Assembly: GCA_013397795.1 (NCBI GenBank)
Contig: VZTJ01000306.1
Coordinates: 248,001-312,000, forward strand
Length of the DNA: 64,000 nucleotides
Origin: Orthonyx spaldingii
Lineage: Eukaryota; Chordata; Aves; Passeriformes; Orthonychidae
Reading direction: 5' to 3'
The first letter of the stretch is position 1, and each line of letters opens with the position of its first letter. The position numbers and the translations under genes were made by a program. Positions 26,777 through 40,719 of the stretch are shown in pieces. The notes below the pieces were generated by a model. It had not been told where the DNA came from, did no database searches, and saw only the letters and a program-made list of their open reading frames with translations.

Positions 26777-29700
26777 TCTTGAGTAATGTTGTGTCACTGC
26801 TAGCAGGTGGTGGAAGAAATGGCACAGCATACCATAATTAGTAATAGCCATGTATTTTTGATGCTACTTCATCCGTGTGGTTTACGTCCAGATGGTTTTG
26901 AAAACGGAATCAAGATAAAATACAACTTCCTGGATCAGAATTTGCATTCTAGTTAATGATATAATTCAAAGCTCATTATAGTTTAAAACAAAATCTGAAT
27001 TGCTAAGGAAGATTATTAGGTGTTGGGATCTTTCCAACCTTATTACTGGATTTCTTTTTTAGCTCAGTGTTGCACACGAGCACCACCACAGGTATGAGTT
27101 AAAAAGCCTTTTTATTGTGTGCTTGCGTACACAGTTTTTTCTTCTTGGTGCAGATGCTCCCCTAACTTTGCGGAATTTTAACTGCTGACCCTCAGAAGTT
27201 ACCAATGGCTTCTAAAGGACAAGATGTTTGTTTGGCTGCCCTGTGATAGCGAGCACTGTCAGCCTTGGTTCAAAGAATGCTCAAATGCTGTTTTCCCATG
27301 GAGGGTTGGTGGCTAGCACAGTACTGAACTGGGTGCAGCAGGAATTTCCTCAGATGGTCCCAGCCCTCCCTTGGAGCAGTAATGTTTATTCATGAATTGT
27401 GCTTGCTGGGTTACAGAGTTCTCATTTACATGTCTGCAGCTTTTGCTAATACAATTTTGCTTTCAAGTAGCCTTCAGTTCCAGCAAACATCCTTTCAAGT
27501 TGCATAAATCTTTTGACCTGGCGTAGTGTTCTAGGATTTCTAGGAAATCTCCACATAATTTCTTCTTTCCCGTTTTGACCCCATGGGCAAGACCATAGTC
27601 TTGCTTGCTTACATCAGCAGTGCTGTTTTTCACAACTGCAGTCTGAAAGTGCAGAATTTTAGTCCCTCTTGTAGCTGAAGAAGACTGGGATTTCTATCAG
27701 CCTGGGTTTAGACATCTGCCAAGTTTAGGGTAGCTGTCCACACTCCTCTATCCAGTGGAGAGAAACAGCTCCAGATCCATCAGATTCCAGGAGAAGTGTC
27801 TGAATTGCAGCTGCTCATGTGATAACCATTTACCACTTAGTGGGGTGAGACGATTTTCTCTGTAGTTTCCAGGTGAGCACCGTTGGTCACGATTTGGTAT
27901 TCACAGGTAGGAGAGGCCCCTGTGCTGAGCTCTGCTCGCAGCCCTGGAGGGTTACCCTGCTCCCAGAGAGCAGAGCAAGAAATCCACCTGTGCCCTTTTC
28001 AAACGAACTCGGTAAAGCTTGTTCGCAGGAATTCACACCTCTGGCGAATCACTCGTTGCTGGCAGAGCAAGAACAAAGCAAAATGACCCGTGGTAAGTGT
28101 CCTCTCGGGATGCAGGCGAGGCAGGAGCTGCCTGCCTGGAGCAGCTCTGTGAGGCAGAGGAGGCTGTGATGGCTGGGACTGAGCTGGGTGAGCAAATGCC
28201 TGCTCACAGCCCATGTTAGAGGGCAGGGGGAAAAAATACCTCCACCAGGCTGAACTGAGGTGCTGTGGGTTTGTTTAACCCAGCTGATGATTCTGTTTCC
28301 AGAGGTTTTGGTGCAAGAAATGTTGTAGCTTCCAGCAGAAGGATGAGTGGATGTGTTAAAACTAAACTTGAGTGAGACAGAGAGGCTGGAGACAGGAAAC
28401 CAGGGAGATGTAAACGAACAAAACTTTCTCAGAAAGGGTGGAGGGGTTTGTGGGAAATTCCCTTATCTCTGGAACTGAATTTTGAAAGCCACAACCCTCC
28501 TCTGCTCCTGAAACTTTTTCAGTACCTGTTGTTTTTACTGAGCTGTCTGTCAAAGGGGGAGGGGTGTCTTTGGCAACAGATTAATACAAGTTAAAATAGA
28601 TATGGCACAAGTCTCTGTAAAACATCTGCCTTATCCTTACATAATGAATTAACAAAGATGAGCTTGAAAGAAATGTAATAAATTATTCAAAAACCTCCTA
28701 TGCTTTTGAAATGCTAACAAGTCAAATCCTTTGAGACTGCTTGATCAGATTATGGTGTATCATACAGTAAATCTAATTGGTTATATTCAGTCCTGAATTA
28801 TCAGATTTACTAGTTTGGCCAAAATAATTTAAACACTGCTGAAAATGCCAAATGATTTAAACTAAAATAGATTCGCATTTACAAAATAAGGAACTCTACC
28901 CAAATTCTTTACAATTTGGGAGCTGGGAATAAGTTCCTCTTTACCAGATCACTGCTCAGCAGCAGTGCTCATGGCTTCCTTCTCCCTTTTTTTGGGTGCC
29001 CAGCTTGAGACTACAAATGCCTCAATTTACTCAGTTGCCTGGGACTTTCTGAGAGCCAGTCTTCTTTTAAGGCAGACCACAAGAAAGACTAAACATTCAA
29101 ATGGAGTTTGAATTTGTTTAATTCAATTGCTTCTGACCTAAATATTAGCATGAAACATACACTGAAGTAATTGGCTTCAGGCCCAGATACATTTTATGGG
29201 GGAGAAATAAACTTGCTGCACGATCCACACCCCGGCACCTTCTTCATGTATGGGTTAGGACAGATCCTGGCACAAAATTCACTCGCATTTAGGTCTGTGA
29301 ATCACATTCTTCACCATGACCTAAACTGGGAAAAGACATATCTCCTGCCCCTTCCAGACACTGCTGTGAGTGGAAATTCCTATAAAACCACAGGCTTTCC
29401 CCTCCACAGGTGGAGCTGGGAAATGCTCTCCTGCCCTGCCTGTGCGACCATCGCCACCACAGCCCCCTGAGCTGAGGAGCACCTGCTTCTGCTCCAAAGC
29501 AGAACCTTGAAGGGCAAGGTAAGGAAGGATTTTAAGGCATTATCACGTTGGCCTCTGTGGACATGATTGAAGTTTCATCTGCAGCATTTGTGAATGCAGC
29601 TCTGGAGATGGTTTTGCTCTGCAGCCCCATGTGGTGTGAGAACCAGACATTAGTGGTGATTTGCTGCTGTGTGGGCTGTTAACTACTCAAAAGGAGCTGC

Positions 29701-32700
29701 TGCAGACCTGCCCATTGTGGATGTTACCAGGCCTTGTTTTATAGGTGATGGGAAAAGGTATAAAAACTTCTTTAGGCTCCTGCTGGGTAAAGATTCTGGT
29801 CTGAGTTGCCAGTGAGTGCAGATCAGTGCAGCTCCACTGAAATCCATAAAGATTGATCGACTGACCGTGGTGGAGGAGCTGCACTGCTGGCCTTCACTGA
29901 AATTCTGCTGAAGTTACTGGGCACTTCACATGGACTTTTGCTTCGGGGGAGGACAACTGAGTGGTTTGAGAGCAGGGAAATATTGATTTGGAGACACACC
30001 ACCACGCAGTTTGTCCTAGTAATCAATTCCAGAACAACGTTAGCATAAGTCAGGATTAGAGAAGGAACATGTCATTGTAAAAGCTGTGCTGGCTGAGAGA
30101 CTCCCAAGATGGGGTGGAGAAGGATTAAGGCTTTCAGGTTTAGCATTTGGAGGGGGGTTGGGACACACAGGAAGGTTTTGTTTAAAATTGCCTCCATGTC
30201 ACCAAAGACAGTGCAGTAACTTGCAAGTTTGTCCCTGCATCTCTCTCCCCCTTTACGTGGGATGGGAAGAAGGCAGAGCTCTGATTCTGGTTCAGAAGTC
30301 TTGATCTGGGTACTGGCTTCCCACCTCCCCTGAAATGATGAACTCAGCAACTGCCTCTGGACAATCCAAGGCATGGCTTCAGGGAGTGTTTGAAGCAGGA
30401 CTTTTCTCTGCACTGAGACTGCTGCTGATGCCGAACGGGCCTTACCAGAGCACTTGCTAAACGTGTGCCGTGTGCGTGGAAGTCATATTTGGTGTGGGGA
30501 AAACATCCATGAGTCCTGTGGCCTCGGTGGGTGTGCACAAGGAAGCAGGAGAGCACTGTATGCAGTGCAGGCTGTGCCAGCTCAGAGCTGTGAGCTTGTA
30601 ACCTGCACTCCCACACAAACAAGGCTGCAAAGACTTGAATGTGGCAGAAGGGTGAGATGGAATTGTCTAAATAGGATGAGATTGTTCACAGGATTTCTTG
30701 AATCATTAGAAATCTGGCTACAGGAAATAGCAAGATTAATCTGGTGACTTACAAATTATGGGGTCCTTGGTGATCTAAACTTCATAGAGGAATGAACTTT
30801 AGCAGCTGAGTAATCCATGAACAGAAAAAACTCTGGTTTTAGTTACTGGCATAACATTAATATTTCAAACCATATTGCAATCTTTTAGATACCCCATTGC
30901 TTTGGTAAGTTTAGCTCAAGCACACAGAGAGCAAATGACATCTTTTGGCTGTTGCTGTAACTGGAAGGGCAGGTCTTTCCCAGATGATGCCGATCGAAAA
31001 AGTCCTGACTCCACTGCAACAAGCCATAAAGTGCACGATTATTTTGCAGTCTAAACTGAACAATGTTCAAAATGGAATTACTTCCACCTTCTCCTCTGGT
31101 ATCCAAGACAGGCCAGCATTAGATGGTTTGAAAGGCAAAGTATTGAAGTTTGATCCTGTAGACTCCAGTCCATGACAACACATACTGCCTCAAGTGCTGT
31201 AAATCACAGTTGGGTGATTAAAACTGTTATCTTGAATATGTGTGTGTGTATCCATGAAAATCTGCCTGGCTTCCATGTGGAGTTGCAATTTTTATTCACA
31301 TCCCATTCTTATAGGGGTTACTGTATTGAACCATTCCAAAAGTCCGTCTTTTGGCTACCTGTTTCTGTCACTGGCTAGCAGGTGATTTAGAGTCGTTAGC
31401 TGCTGCTCTTGTGTCTTGTTACCTGTATGTTTTTGCAAGGAATGAGTTATCAAATGCTGTATTTAGCATTCAAAGTAGACTGGAGCCAATGTTTCTCTTC
31501 GAAGCCCCGTGGGGATTGTTCAGTTACTCATTCTGTGCTCTTTGGAAAGGTGCTTCTGCAGGAAGGAACCTGCCCATCTTTTACCATGGTTTTCACTGTT
31601 TTCCTTTGAATCCAGTGCATGTGCTCTCTCTACACTTCCATTCTATGGAAGCAGCTGTGGGAGTGTGGAGTGGGCATTGTTTTCTGTGTGTAAATAGTAA
31701 ATATGTATTTTGCCCCATATCTACTCAATTCACACACATACATAGAACTGCCATTTTGCTATTCCACATTCTATTTCATTTTTCCCCAGTTCCTGGCAAT
31801 AATTGATTTGGGATTTTTCTCTCATTTGTTTCCTTCTTCAGACACAGTAATTTTTCCTTGTCCCAGGATCTATATTATTGATCTTGTGTGGTTTGCTTCA
31901 CTCTGGCAAATGTTTCTGTTCCTATTCCAATTGGATTCGTTTTGGCTTGCTGGCCAATTTGAGAGCTGGCAAACTCCTAAGTGGCTCCTGTTGTCTGTGT
32001 GATACAGTGAAAGGCAAGATCCAGCTGCAATGTTTCTGAAGGGGGATATTTATTAGAGCTACTTGTTGTTCAGAGGATTTTGTACTGCTCTCTGACTGTG
32101 TAGCCCTCAGGCAAATTAAATTGTTGTCAGTGTCCCATAGCTTCCTCTGGCTGAGCTTGGTCTTAGGGACTATTTAAATTATACAACTTGCCTTGTGTCC
32201 TTAGATAACAGCTTACCCAGAAAATCAGGAAAAACTTCCTGATGTTAACGATGCGAAAATATTACAAAATTCTTGCATAAGACCTGTTTGTGCCAATAAA
32301 AGATTTTTTACACAAAATATATATCCTTTTCTATTAAAAAAAAGGCTGCTGCATTTGGTGGCAGTTGTAGCGATAAGTGTGGCTGGTCCCTTTCCCAGTC
32401 AGCCAGCACTTCAGAGCAGGAATGGGATGAAGCAGTGAGAGCAGCCCTGAGGTTTGGATGAGACACTGGGTGGCTGCTTCTTTAACTCCTGCTCCTAAGC
32501 TGCTGTTTTGGGAGTTGCACCCTGAACTTCCCCACCTTTTCAGTTTAACTTTTGGGTATGTTCCCCTCACTGACTGGGAAAACTGTCTTTGTTTCCCCAA
32601 CCCGAAGGTGTGCAGCTCTGCCAAGGGGCACTGAATCCAATCAACATCATCCCTAAAAAGTTGAAACTAGGGTCCATTGAACTTGTCTGTGTGCTTTTTC

Positions 32701-35700
32701 AAGGAGAAGCATCAAGATCAAAGTCTGAGAAAACCATTTGATCTTCCAGCTGTAAACAACTACTAAAAGAGAACATATGCTATATCTAATTACCTTCCAT
32801 TGAGGTGCTTGCATCCAAGCTCTGACAGCTCGTGGAGTTTCTTTTCCCCTTGTCTGAAGCAAGGGGTAGTTACAGGGGATGGGCATTGTGAGAAAAGGTG
32901 AGTGAAGGAGGTAGAAGAGTTGAACAAGTTCCAGTCCTGAGCCCTTTCTATTTCCTGCTGGAGCTACTGGAATGCAGCTGGGACTTTGGTCTTGTTTTGG
33001 GAGTGTGTCCACGGGTGCTCACTCTCCCATTCCTGTCCTCACCAGCTGCTCTCAAAAACATCCTCCAGAAAGCTCCTGTCTGTGAGTCCTTATCCCCAGA
33101 AGTCTCCTTTTATATCTGTCCTCCCAACAGTGGAACTGACAGATGGCTAAATCCGAACAGTAGGTCCCAATTTTATAACTAATTACCAGAAAGACCTTAC
33201 TTCGCTTCCCAAATGCTTGGACAAGATGAAGTGGTGACCTAATCACACCAGAACTGCAGGGCTCATAGTGAAGATGGAGTCAGGCTGGTCTAGCAGAGCA
33301 TTTTGTGTTGAACTATCAGAACATCAATCCCTGACTCCAACTGAATTGTCTCTATTCTGAAGTCCATGTCTGCTTTTGCAATTTAGAGCAGCACCCAGAT
33401 GTCAAAATTCAGAGGAAGGCAGTGGATTTCTTAGTAATGTATGTGAATTATTGAGTCATTACTGTAATGAGAAGTAGTTATCTGCCCCCTTGGAAGCCCG
33501 GTTCATTGGATAACTGATCAAACTGGGCTATTTCCAATGGCTAGGAGCATTAAAAAAATAGGCAAGCAGGTAAAAATCCAACACAACAAATGTCCTTATC
33601 TTTTTCATGAGGAGACCTGCTGGATTATTCACAGGGTGTATACCAACCAAATTTACAAGATTTCAGGTTTGACAAATTCTGCCTCAGTGTTTGATACTCC
33701 TGAGAAGTAATAACAACTAGTTGGGCTAAATTACATCCCTGGAAACAGATTTTTCTTCTTCATTCCCCCCTTTCCCAAGCTTCTTAGGTATGATTTTGTT
33801 CCAAAACAATGATGCATAGCCATGAAATGGCTTTGCCCTTTATCACTCCAGCATAGGGGAAGATAAACTGAACAGACCTGTTTATTCATTTTGGAGGAAA
33901 AACAAAATTAAAAGGCTTCTGTGTATTGTGGTAATGTAATTCCTAATCAATGACAGTGGGTTTAACAGAGATTTATGGGTTTTTAATTTGTAAGATTAAT
34001 GACTACATGCATTGATTCTGCCAAAATGACAGTATCATGGTCACGTACTTCGTGGAGCAGATAGCGACCTCCTGCCAGACACGTCCTTAAGGAAATGCAA
34101 TTATCGCTGCCCGTTTTACAGTGCTTAACTTTTTTTCTCTCAGTAAGTGACAACAGAAAGGGTTTTGAGCATAAATTAATCTTTCTAGATGAATTGTTAA
34201 CCCTTCATGCCTAGCAGCTAGTTTCATTAACTCAATGCCTGCATACTGTTTTCTGGGGTGTCCCTGGCAAATACAATAAAGCAGTGCCAGAAGCAGCACC
34301 TGGAGGCTCTCTGGAGCACTCTGCTCCAGCAGCCGCTGCAGGATCAGCTCTGCAGTGGGACTGTCTCACGTTGGGCTTCACTCCTGCAGCAGTGACTGCC
34401 AGGGCACTTGGCAACGTGACTGCTCCAAACGTGCACAAAGCACAGCGGTGAGCTCCACAGCCTGCCGTGGGCAGGCAGGAAATGCAGGTGTGGGGGGACA
34501 TCTGCTCGTGCTGTGGCTGCTCCCAGGACAGTGAAGTTATCGTGGTGTCTGGTTATGTGTCATCACACGATTAGCTGCTGGCCTGTGTCTGAGCTGAGTG
34601 AGGTGCCAGCTCTGGGACACGGTCCAGGCTGAGAGCTGCCATCAGTGTCACTGCTCGGCTGCTGGGAGGCTGGGATGTCCCGTGCTTGCTTGTGGACCTG
34701 CCACCCTGTGCTGGGCTGCAGGACACGCCAGCACAGCCTCTCCTCTGCACTTGGATGTTATGCCTGTTCAGGACTTGCGAGGTGTTTCTCCCCCACCTTC
34801 CCCTCTGCGGGATTTCAAGATGGTAGAAATGGCTAAAATGCATTAACAGCCACCTTGGGAAGTACACCCTGTCCTGGTCTCCTGGCTTTTACAGTCCTGG
34901 CTCTGTTTCCACAGTCTGTAGCCTTCTGTCCATTTGTGACTTCTCTTACTCTTTCATATTAGTCTTTCACGTGCATCTGGTGTAAAACCCATAGTGTGAG
35001 GCTCTTGGCCTCTCCCTGTTAATGACCTGGTTTGATGTGTGTTAGGCCCTGTCCTCTGAAGCTGGCTGCTTCTTTCACAACATAACAAGGCCAGCGTGAC
35101 CTAAATTGCTGACGTGGATGTTGGTACATCTTCCCTGAAAATGTGCAGGTTTCTTGTCCCTGAATCCTTAAACCATTGAAAAAACCCCCAGGTTTTCCAC
35201 TGCAATCAAGCTATGAAGTAAAGTGTCTTTGCAACAGAGACTTGTCCCAAGTGACCAGATGTGGCACTGACAGCATTTGGTGTTATTGATGGAGCCACCT
35301 TCAGCTTGTCACAGCTGTGTCAGGTGACACTGGCTGCAGCACAGCTGTCCCTGCATGCAGGGTGGACATTGTGGTTCCCTGAGGGAGGCAGGGGTCTTCT
35401 GGAAATCATCTATTGGCTTTAAAGTGGCTCTTCAATGTAGGATCACCTATTTGCAGTAATCCTTCCAGCAGGTTTCTGCATCAATGCAGTTCTTAAAGCA
35501 AAGTATTTATTAAAAAATTAAGGCAGTGATCTTGAGGAGTATTCCCATACCCTGGAGAGCAGCTCCCTTTCTTACCCCCAGGTCTTGAAGCAAATCTCTG
35601 TGCCAGCTGAGAGGCCAGCCTGGCCAGCCAAACCTTAACAGTGTGCCCAGTTCATTATAAACTGTGTTCACAACGTGCTGGAGGTATTGGTGTGTCCTTT

Positions 35701-37665
35701 GTCTGACTGCACCAACTCAGCCTTCAGCTCTTGTTTGTTTATTTATATCAAGGAAAGGTTGGGTTTAGGTAAAATTGAGGTGTCTTGGTGAGGACAATGT
35801 GATTTAAAAGGCTCAGCCAGATGAGCTGCTTCTGCAATATCATTTACTCTGATCACCTGGTGCTCAGCTGGGAGCTCACCGGACATGAGCAGCTCACATT
35901 TCCGAGCCCCTGCGTGTCTGAGCTGTGTCACAGACCTCACCAATGAGCATCCTGTGGCCAGTGGGAATGTGCTAGTGCTGCTGAGGAGATGGGGCTTTGC
36001 AGGTGCAGGAAATGGCTTTGCCAGGAGGCGAGGTTGGCGCGGTGGCACTGCCACCCATCAGGAGGCTGGTATGTACCAGTCTGAGAACCCACAGCAACAT
36101 TCATTCCTCCACCTGCTTCCCCGGAATGTGAGAGCTGTGGCAGAGGCTGCCAAGCTCTCATGGCCCACTGGAGCCATGTGGAGTCAGCAGAGCTGTTTGC
36201 TACAGAAGGCTGGTGTGGCTCCAGGTAAAGGTGGGAGCCCTGGGTGTGCAAACCTGCTCCGAAGGACAAGGTCAGAACACCTGTAAGAATGTAAAAGCTG
36301 GATTCCCCCTGTCTGATACCTACTGCCATGAACTGTTGACTAACAAGAAAGGGGTCACTGTTCTTGGTGACCCACTGATCATTAGAGAAATTAGGAAAAA
36401 AGGGGAGCTGTGGTCCCAGTGTGGCCGTGGGGAGGTGTGTGGCTTGTGAGCCAGGAAGGATGACTGATGGCCTCCTGGACTCAGGAGAACGACATGGTCA
36501 AAACTGAGCTTTGCCTTTTAGAAAACTGAAGTCTTTGAACTTGTAATGTAACAGTTTGTTTCCCAGAAAATCACTAGAATATGTGTGCAATGTAGATTTT
36601 AAATGCCCAGTCTCTTGTGGGCATGAGGATGAGTTTTGTTGAATCCATTTAGTTGTCAACACTTTCATCTCCTGGAACACTTAAATCTTTCAAACCTGGT
36701 CCAAACCCATGTGGAGCTGCTTGAACTATATCATCTTCACTCATCTCTCTCGGAATTTATCCCCAGCTCCAAGGGGAGCAGAGCCCTGCAATTTCTTGGT
36801 ATTCATGAACCTGATCCTGGGTCTGTGCAGGTGAGCCCTGCACTGCTGAGGGGGCACAGTGGGAATGCTGGTAAGGCAGCGTGTTCTGCCATCGGGGGCT
36901 TTCTCACCCTGATATCAATCCAACACCTCTCTAAGTAGACAAGGCCAGGGATGACTCACCACGGAGGAGAATAACTTGTCCTCACACATCTCTCCAAGAC
37001 TTTAATGGAGAGGGGAAAAACGATAACAAACTCAGCAGTTAAAAACCCCATGAATATATTGATATTTCTCCTTTGTTGCTTTATGGGGTGTAAGAGGATA
37101 ACTGGTGCCTGAGTGGAGAACAGTTTGGTTTTGTTTAATGTACCTCAGCAGCACTGCCATGGCCTTCACCTGCAGCACTGTGGTTGCATCTGTGTTTGGG
37201 GGTACCGTGTGGTGTCTGCTGGGTGCAATGCAGGAACTGGACAGGCTGGGGTGTGGGGTGGTTACTGAACAACTGCGAGGTTCTCTCTGAAGTGATGCTG
37301 TGAATGTCTGTGATTGTGCAGAGCCTGAAGGTTAATGGGACAGTGTGGTCTTCTCTCAAGGTGATGTGAGGCACGAGCAGCATCTTCTGCTTTGGGATGG
37401 GGCAGGGGAGGCTGTGCTGCAGGAGGGTCCCCCCTGCTGCCAAAATGTTACCACTCCAAACCAATATAACCTGGAAGCAGCACTTTCCTCTACAGTGTTG
37501 TCTTGTTCACTCTGGCCCTAATTAAGGCAAAACCGTGGGTTATGGGGCAGGCCTGGAAGGAAGGGTCCTCCTGTGTGGTCTGCAGCACCCACAGTCTCTG
37601 CAGGGACCTCGTAGAACCCCTCTGAGGTGGTGATCAGAGCAACTCTGGCCTTTCTGCTGCTTTGT
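26777..37665. other. Intergenic, gene-poor; AT-rich conserved-element-like patches
   Basis: AT-rich blocks at 26777-27020 and 28560-28920, and to a lesser degree at 33540-34000, resemble conserved non-coding sequence in texture. No coding exon was recognised. In particular there is no long GPRC5B-type seven-helix frame, although that gene follows GPR139 in mammals. Confidence 0.45.
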
Positions 37666-37722
37666 GCTGTGGTTTGACTCGAGGAGATCAAGGGTCTTTT
37701 CCAACCTAAATGATTCTGTAGT
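37666..37722 (+). mobile_element. 3' tail of a CR1-type LINE (short fragment)
   Basis: The stretch reads GTTTGACTCGAGGAGATC, then GGTCTTTTCCAACCTAAATG and ATTCTG. This is the typical 3' end of avian CR1 elements: a GATCAAGGGTC-TTTTCCAACC core followed by the terminal ATGATTCTG-like motif. Only one terminal repeat unit is present. CR1 copies are usually 5'-truncated. Sequence from about 37590 may belong to the same copy but is too diverged for me to call. No reverse-transcriptase frame is present. It is the only transposon piece I can name in the window. Confidence 0.75.
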
Positions 37723-38070
37723 GGCCTAACCCTTGGTGCCTCCTGGATTCCTCTCTCCTGAGACCCACTGATGCTCTTGATTTGGATTCCTTTTATTTAC
37801 ACTGATGTGCTCCTCTATTAGGTGATAGCCTCTGCCCCTGGATTCCCCTGTGCTGCTCCTCTGTTTCCCCCACTTTGATAATTCCGAGTAGTTTAATTAA
37901 ACTGCAAATTTCCTGCCTTCCCTGTTCATTCTCCTCTCTGAGTCACCGGTGCAGCAGCTCACACTCGGTGTGGTGGCTTTGCATGCTAAGCAGCCTCTCC
38001 AGCCAGCCTGCAGATGTGTGGCCTTATCTTCCCCCCCGAGTGCTCACAGACACAAACACCGTGTGCTGTT

Positions 38071-38100
38071 CTCCTCCTCCTCTTCCTCCTCCTCCTCCTC
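38071..38100. repeat. CTC/GAG trinucleotide microsatellite
   Basis: A 30-bp run of CTC units is interrupted once by CTT. It produces a Glu run in the minus-strand frame 38044-38232 and Ser or Pro runs in plus-strand frames. None of these looks like a real protein. Confidence 0.95.
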
Positions 38101-40719
38101 GGTGCTCCCCGGGCTGGGCTGCCAGCGCTGAATTGTCAGAGCCTCCCCGCACTGCAGCTGCTGAGCTTTAGTGCTGCTGATTGCTGGAGTTGACACAAAC
38201 GCACTCCTTTGGAAAAGGTCACACCAGTGCAAGAGTGGCTTAAATGAAAATTGGTTTATTATGGATGTGGCTCTTCCTGCAGGCAGCTGATTGAGCAGCC
38301 AGCTGTGGCCAGATGTCTGCTGGAGATCCTGTGGGATGCGCCTTCAAAAGATGGTTTGGATGACTTGTAGTTGTGCCTGTTGGTTGCCTCAGCCAGGCTG
38401 GGGGTACTTTTTGTCACAGTTGGGCACGTTGTCCTCACTGCTGGTGCGTGGAGCTTTGCAGGGGGAGGATGTACCTCTGGTCCACTTGGAGCTGTGCTGG
38501 CACTGAGGGGGACTCATTTCAAATGCTTTTATCTATCAGGATAGTTCTTGGTTCTCTTTACTCAGTTTGTGCTTTTCTAATCTGAGTCACCTTTAATCTA
38601 TAAAGCAGCTTTCAGCTAATTTCCCCCTACCCTACCTCTATTAATACTGGTGATAAATAACCAACAGATGCTGTTTGAAAGTGACTATTTGATCAGATTG
38701 GGAAGATGTAGACAATGAGATTCATTTGACCTCTACAATTTAAAATCAAAACAGTAGCATCTTCTGGTCTTGGTTTCTGCACCCCTGGGCTCTGTATAGA
38801 GATCTCTGGTTTAGGGCTAAGGGACACTAGGCTCTGCCTGGACACCACATGTCCCTGCAAAATCCTCAGACCAGGGGCTGTTCCATTGTGCTCCTGTACA
38901 GCACGAGCCAGTGCTGAGCCATGCTCAGCTGAAGGTCTTCAGTACATTCTGTTACAGCAAATTAATCTGCATGACTGTAATATTCAATATCATACTTTTG
39001 CCTGCAGTTCATCTTGTCCATTTAGTCTGCCATAAGGTGCAGAGGGGGAGAAATAGGTGGAGCAGCGTTTCCAGCCTATTGGTAAGACAGGAAAACATGA
39101 GCCTTTAATATTTTTTGACACAATTTTGTAAATGTAATAAATATTTATGTGTATTTGGTTCACTGTAGGAAGCTAATAGTAAATTCATTTTTGATGCCTA
39201 TTTATTACAAAAGGCTGGAGCTTTTCAACCCCCTTGGTGTGTCTGACAACTCCTGGGAATTAATTGCATGCTGTCAGAAAGGCAGATCCTGCAAATCCAG
39301 CCCCAGCCTGCTACGAGTGGGATTATTATTTAATTGTTCAAGACTGTATGAGGCCACTTTTTAAAATTCTACTCTTCTTGGTAGGCTTAAAGAGGTTTTT
39401 AAAGAACGGAAAGCTGAGGCAGAAGTTGGTGTGAGTTCAGGGGAGGTGTGTTAGACTGGCCCCACCTGCAGCACCCACAGTGAGAGCTGCTGAGGGAGTT
39501 GTGGTTTGCTGCAGGAATTGCTCTGAGTAGCTGCTGGCTCTCGTGGTTCTCATGCTGCCCCTCAGCATGAGATGGCATGAATGGACACCTCTGCTGTCTT
39601 TTGAGCTGAGTTAGGGACCTGCCAGCTCCAAGGAAGCACGGTCCCAGTGTGTTCTGCCACCTGCCTCACCTCCTGATTCTGTGTGTGAACCCACTGGGCT
39701 GCATTAAAACCAGTGGGGAGAGCTGGGCTGTTAGCAAGGCTTTTGCTGAGCCTCCCTGCTGTGGTAGTTAGACTGTCTCCTAACCTCCAGGACAAATTCA
39801 CCTGAGGAAAATTCATAACCACTTATTGTTGTTCCAGCTCAGTTTCATCAAGTTTTCCTGCACTGCTATTTATCCCTTTATATACATATGCATACAGCAC
39901 ATGAAGTCGTGTAAAATGCAGTTAATACTGTGCTGTATCATTAGAAGTGTCTGTGATTACATTCTGGGATTTTGCTCAGCTGCTTTCTGCTGATGACTCA
40001 TTGTCATTCAAGCCCAGCTGCCACAACTGGGTTCTTGGTTGTTCCTGACTGCTGAGGTTTTATAGCAAATGTATTGCTACAGACACGTGGAGAACCTTGT
40101 GTTTATTACTGTTGAATTCATCCCATTTTTATCACTGCAATCTGCAAGGTGATCTGATTCTTACATGAAATACCTGTCCTTCAGTCCTCTGCCAGCAGTG
40201 TAATTCCTTTTTTAATAACCTGTACACTTCATCAGTACTTCTCATGCCATAGCTGTTAATGAAAGCACCAAGACAGGCAGATCCCAGGCTCCTTCCATAA
40301 GGAACAACTCTGATAAGTTCCATCAAGTCTGACATTGCCCCTTTCTGCAGTGCCCCTTTCCCCTCGTTTGTCTCCTTGAAGCTGTATTTAAAAACCTGTT
40401 CCCAAGTCTTTCACAGCAGGGAAATGTGACAAGCAGGTCGGGCATTGCCTGCATGGTCCTCTCCTCTGGGTGCTTAACCCTACAGTGTTTGACCTCTAAG
40501 TCACTGGGCTTTTCTGGACAGGTTCTTCTCTATTCTTTGCTTAGTTTTAGTATTTTTGTCCTTTTCATGTCCTTTTACTTCTCCAGAGAAATCAGGAACT
40601 TGATCCCAGATAGTTTTGCATTTGCTGGGGGTATGAAATCTGCAGTGTTGGTAATTTTCATCTGAAGAAATGTTGGGCTTCTTCCACGTGCAGTCTCCTG
40701 AGGTTCTGAATCCACTTTC
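38101..40719. other. Intergenic; no gene recognised
   Basis: Ordinary mixed sequence lies between the CTC microsatellite and the AT-rich block downstream of GPR139. Frames are short and unconvincing, and I see no repeat or RNA gene. Confidence 0.45.

Noticed and set aside
27020..27050. Second CR1-like tail (GGGATCTTTCCAACCTTA)
   Set aside because: It lacks the GGTC spacing and the terminal ATTCTG motif.
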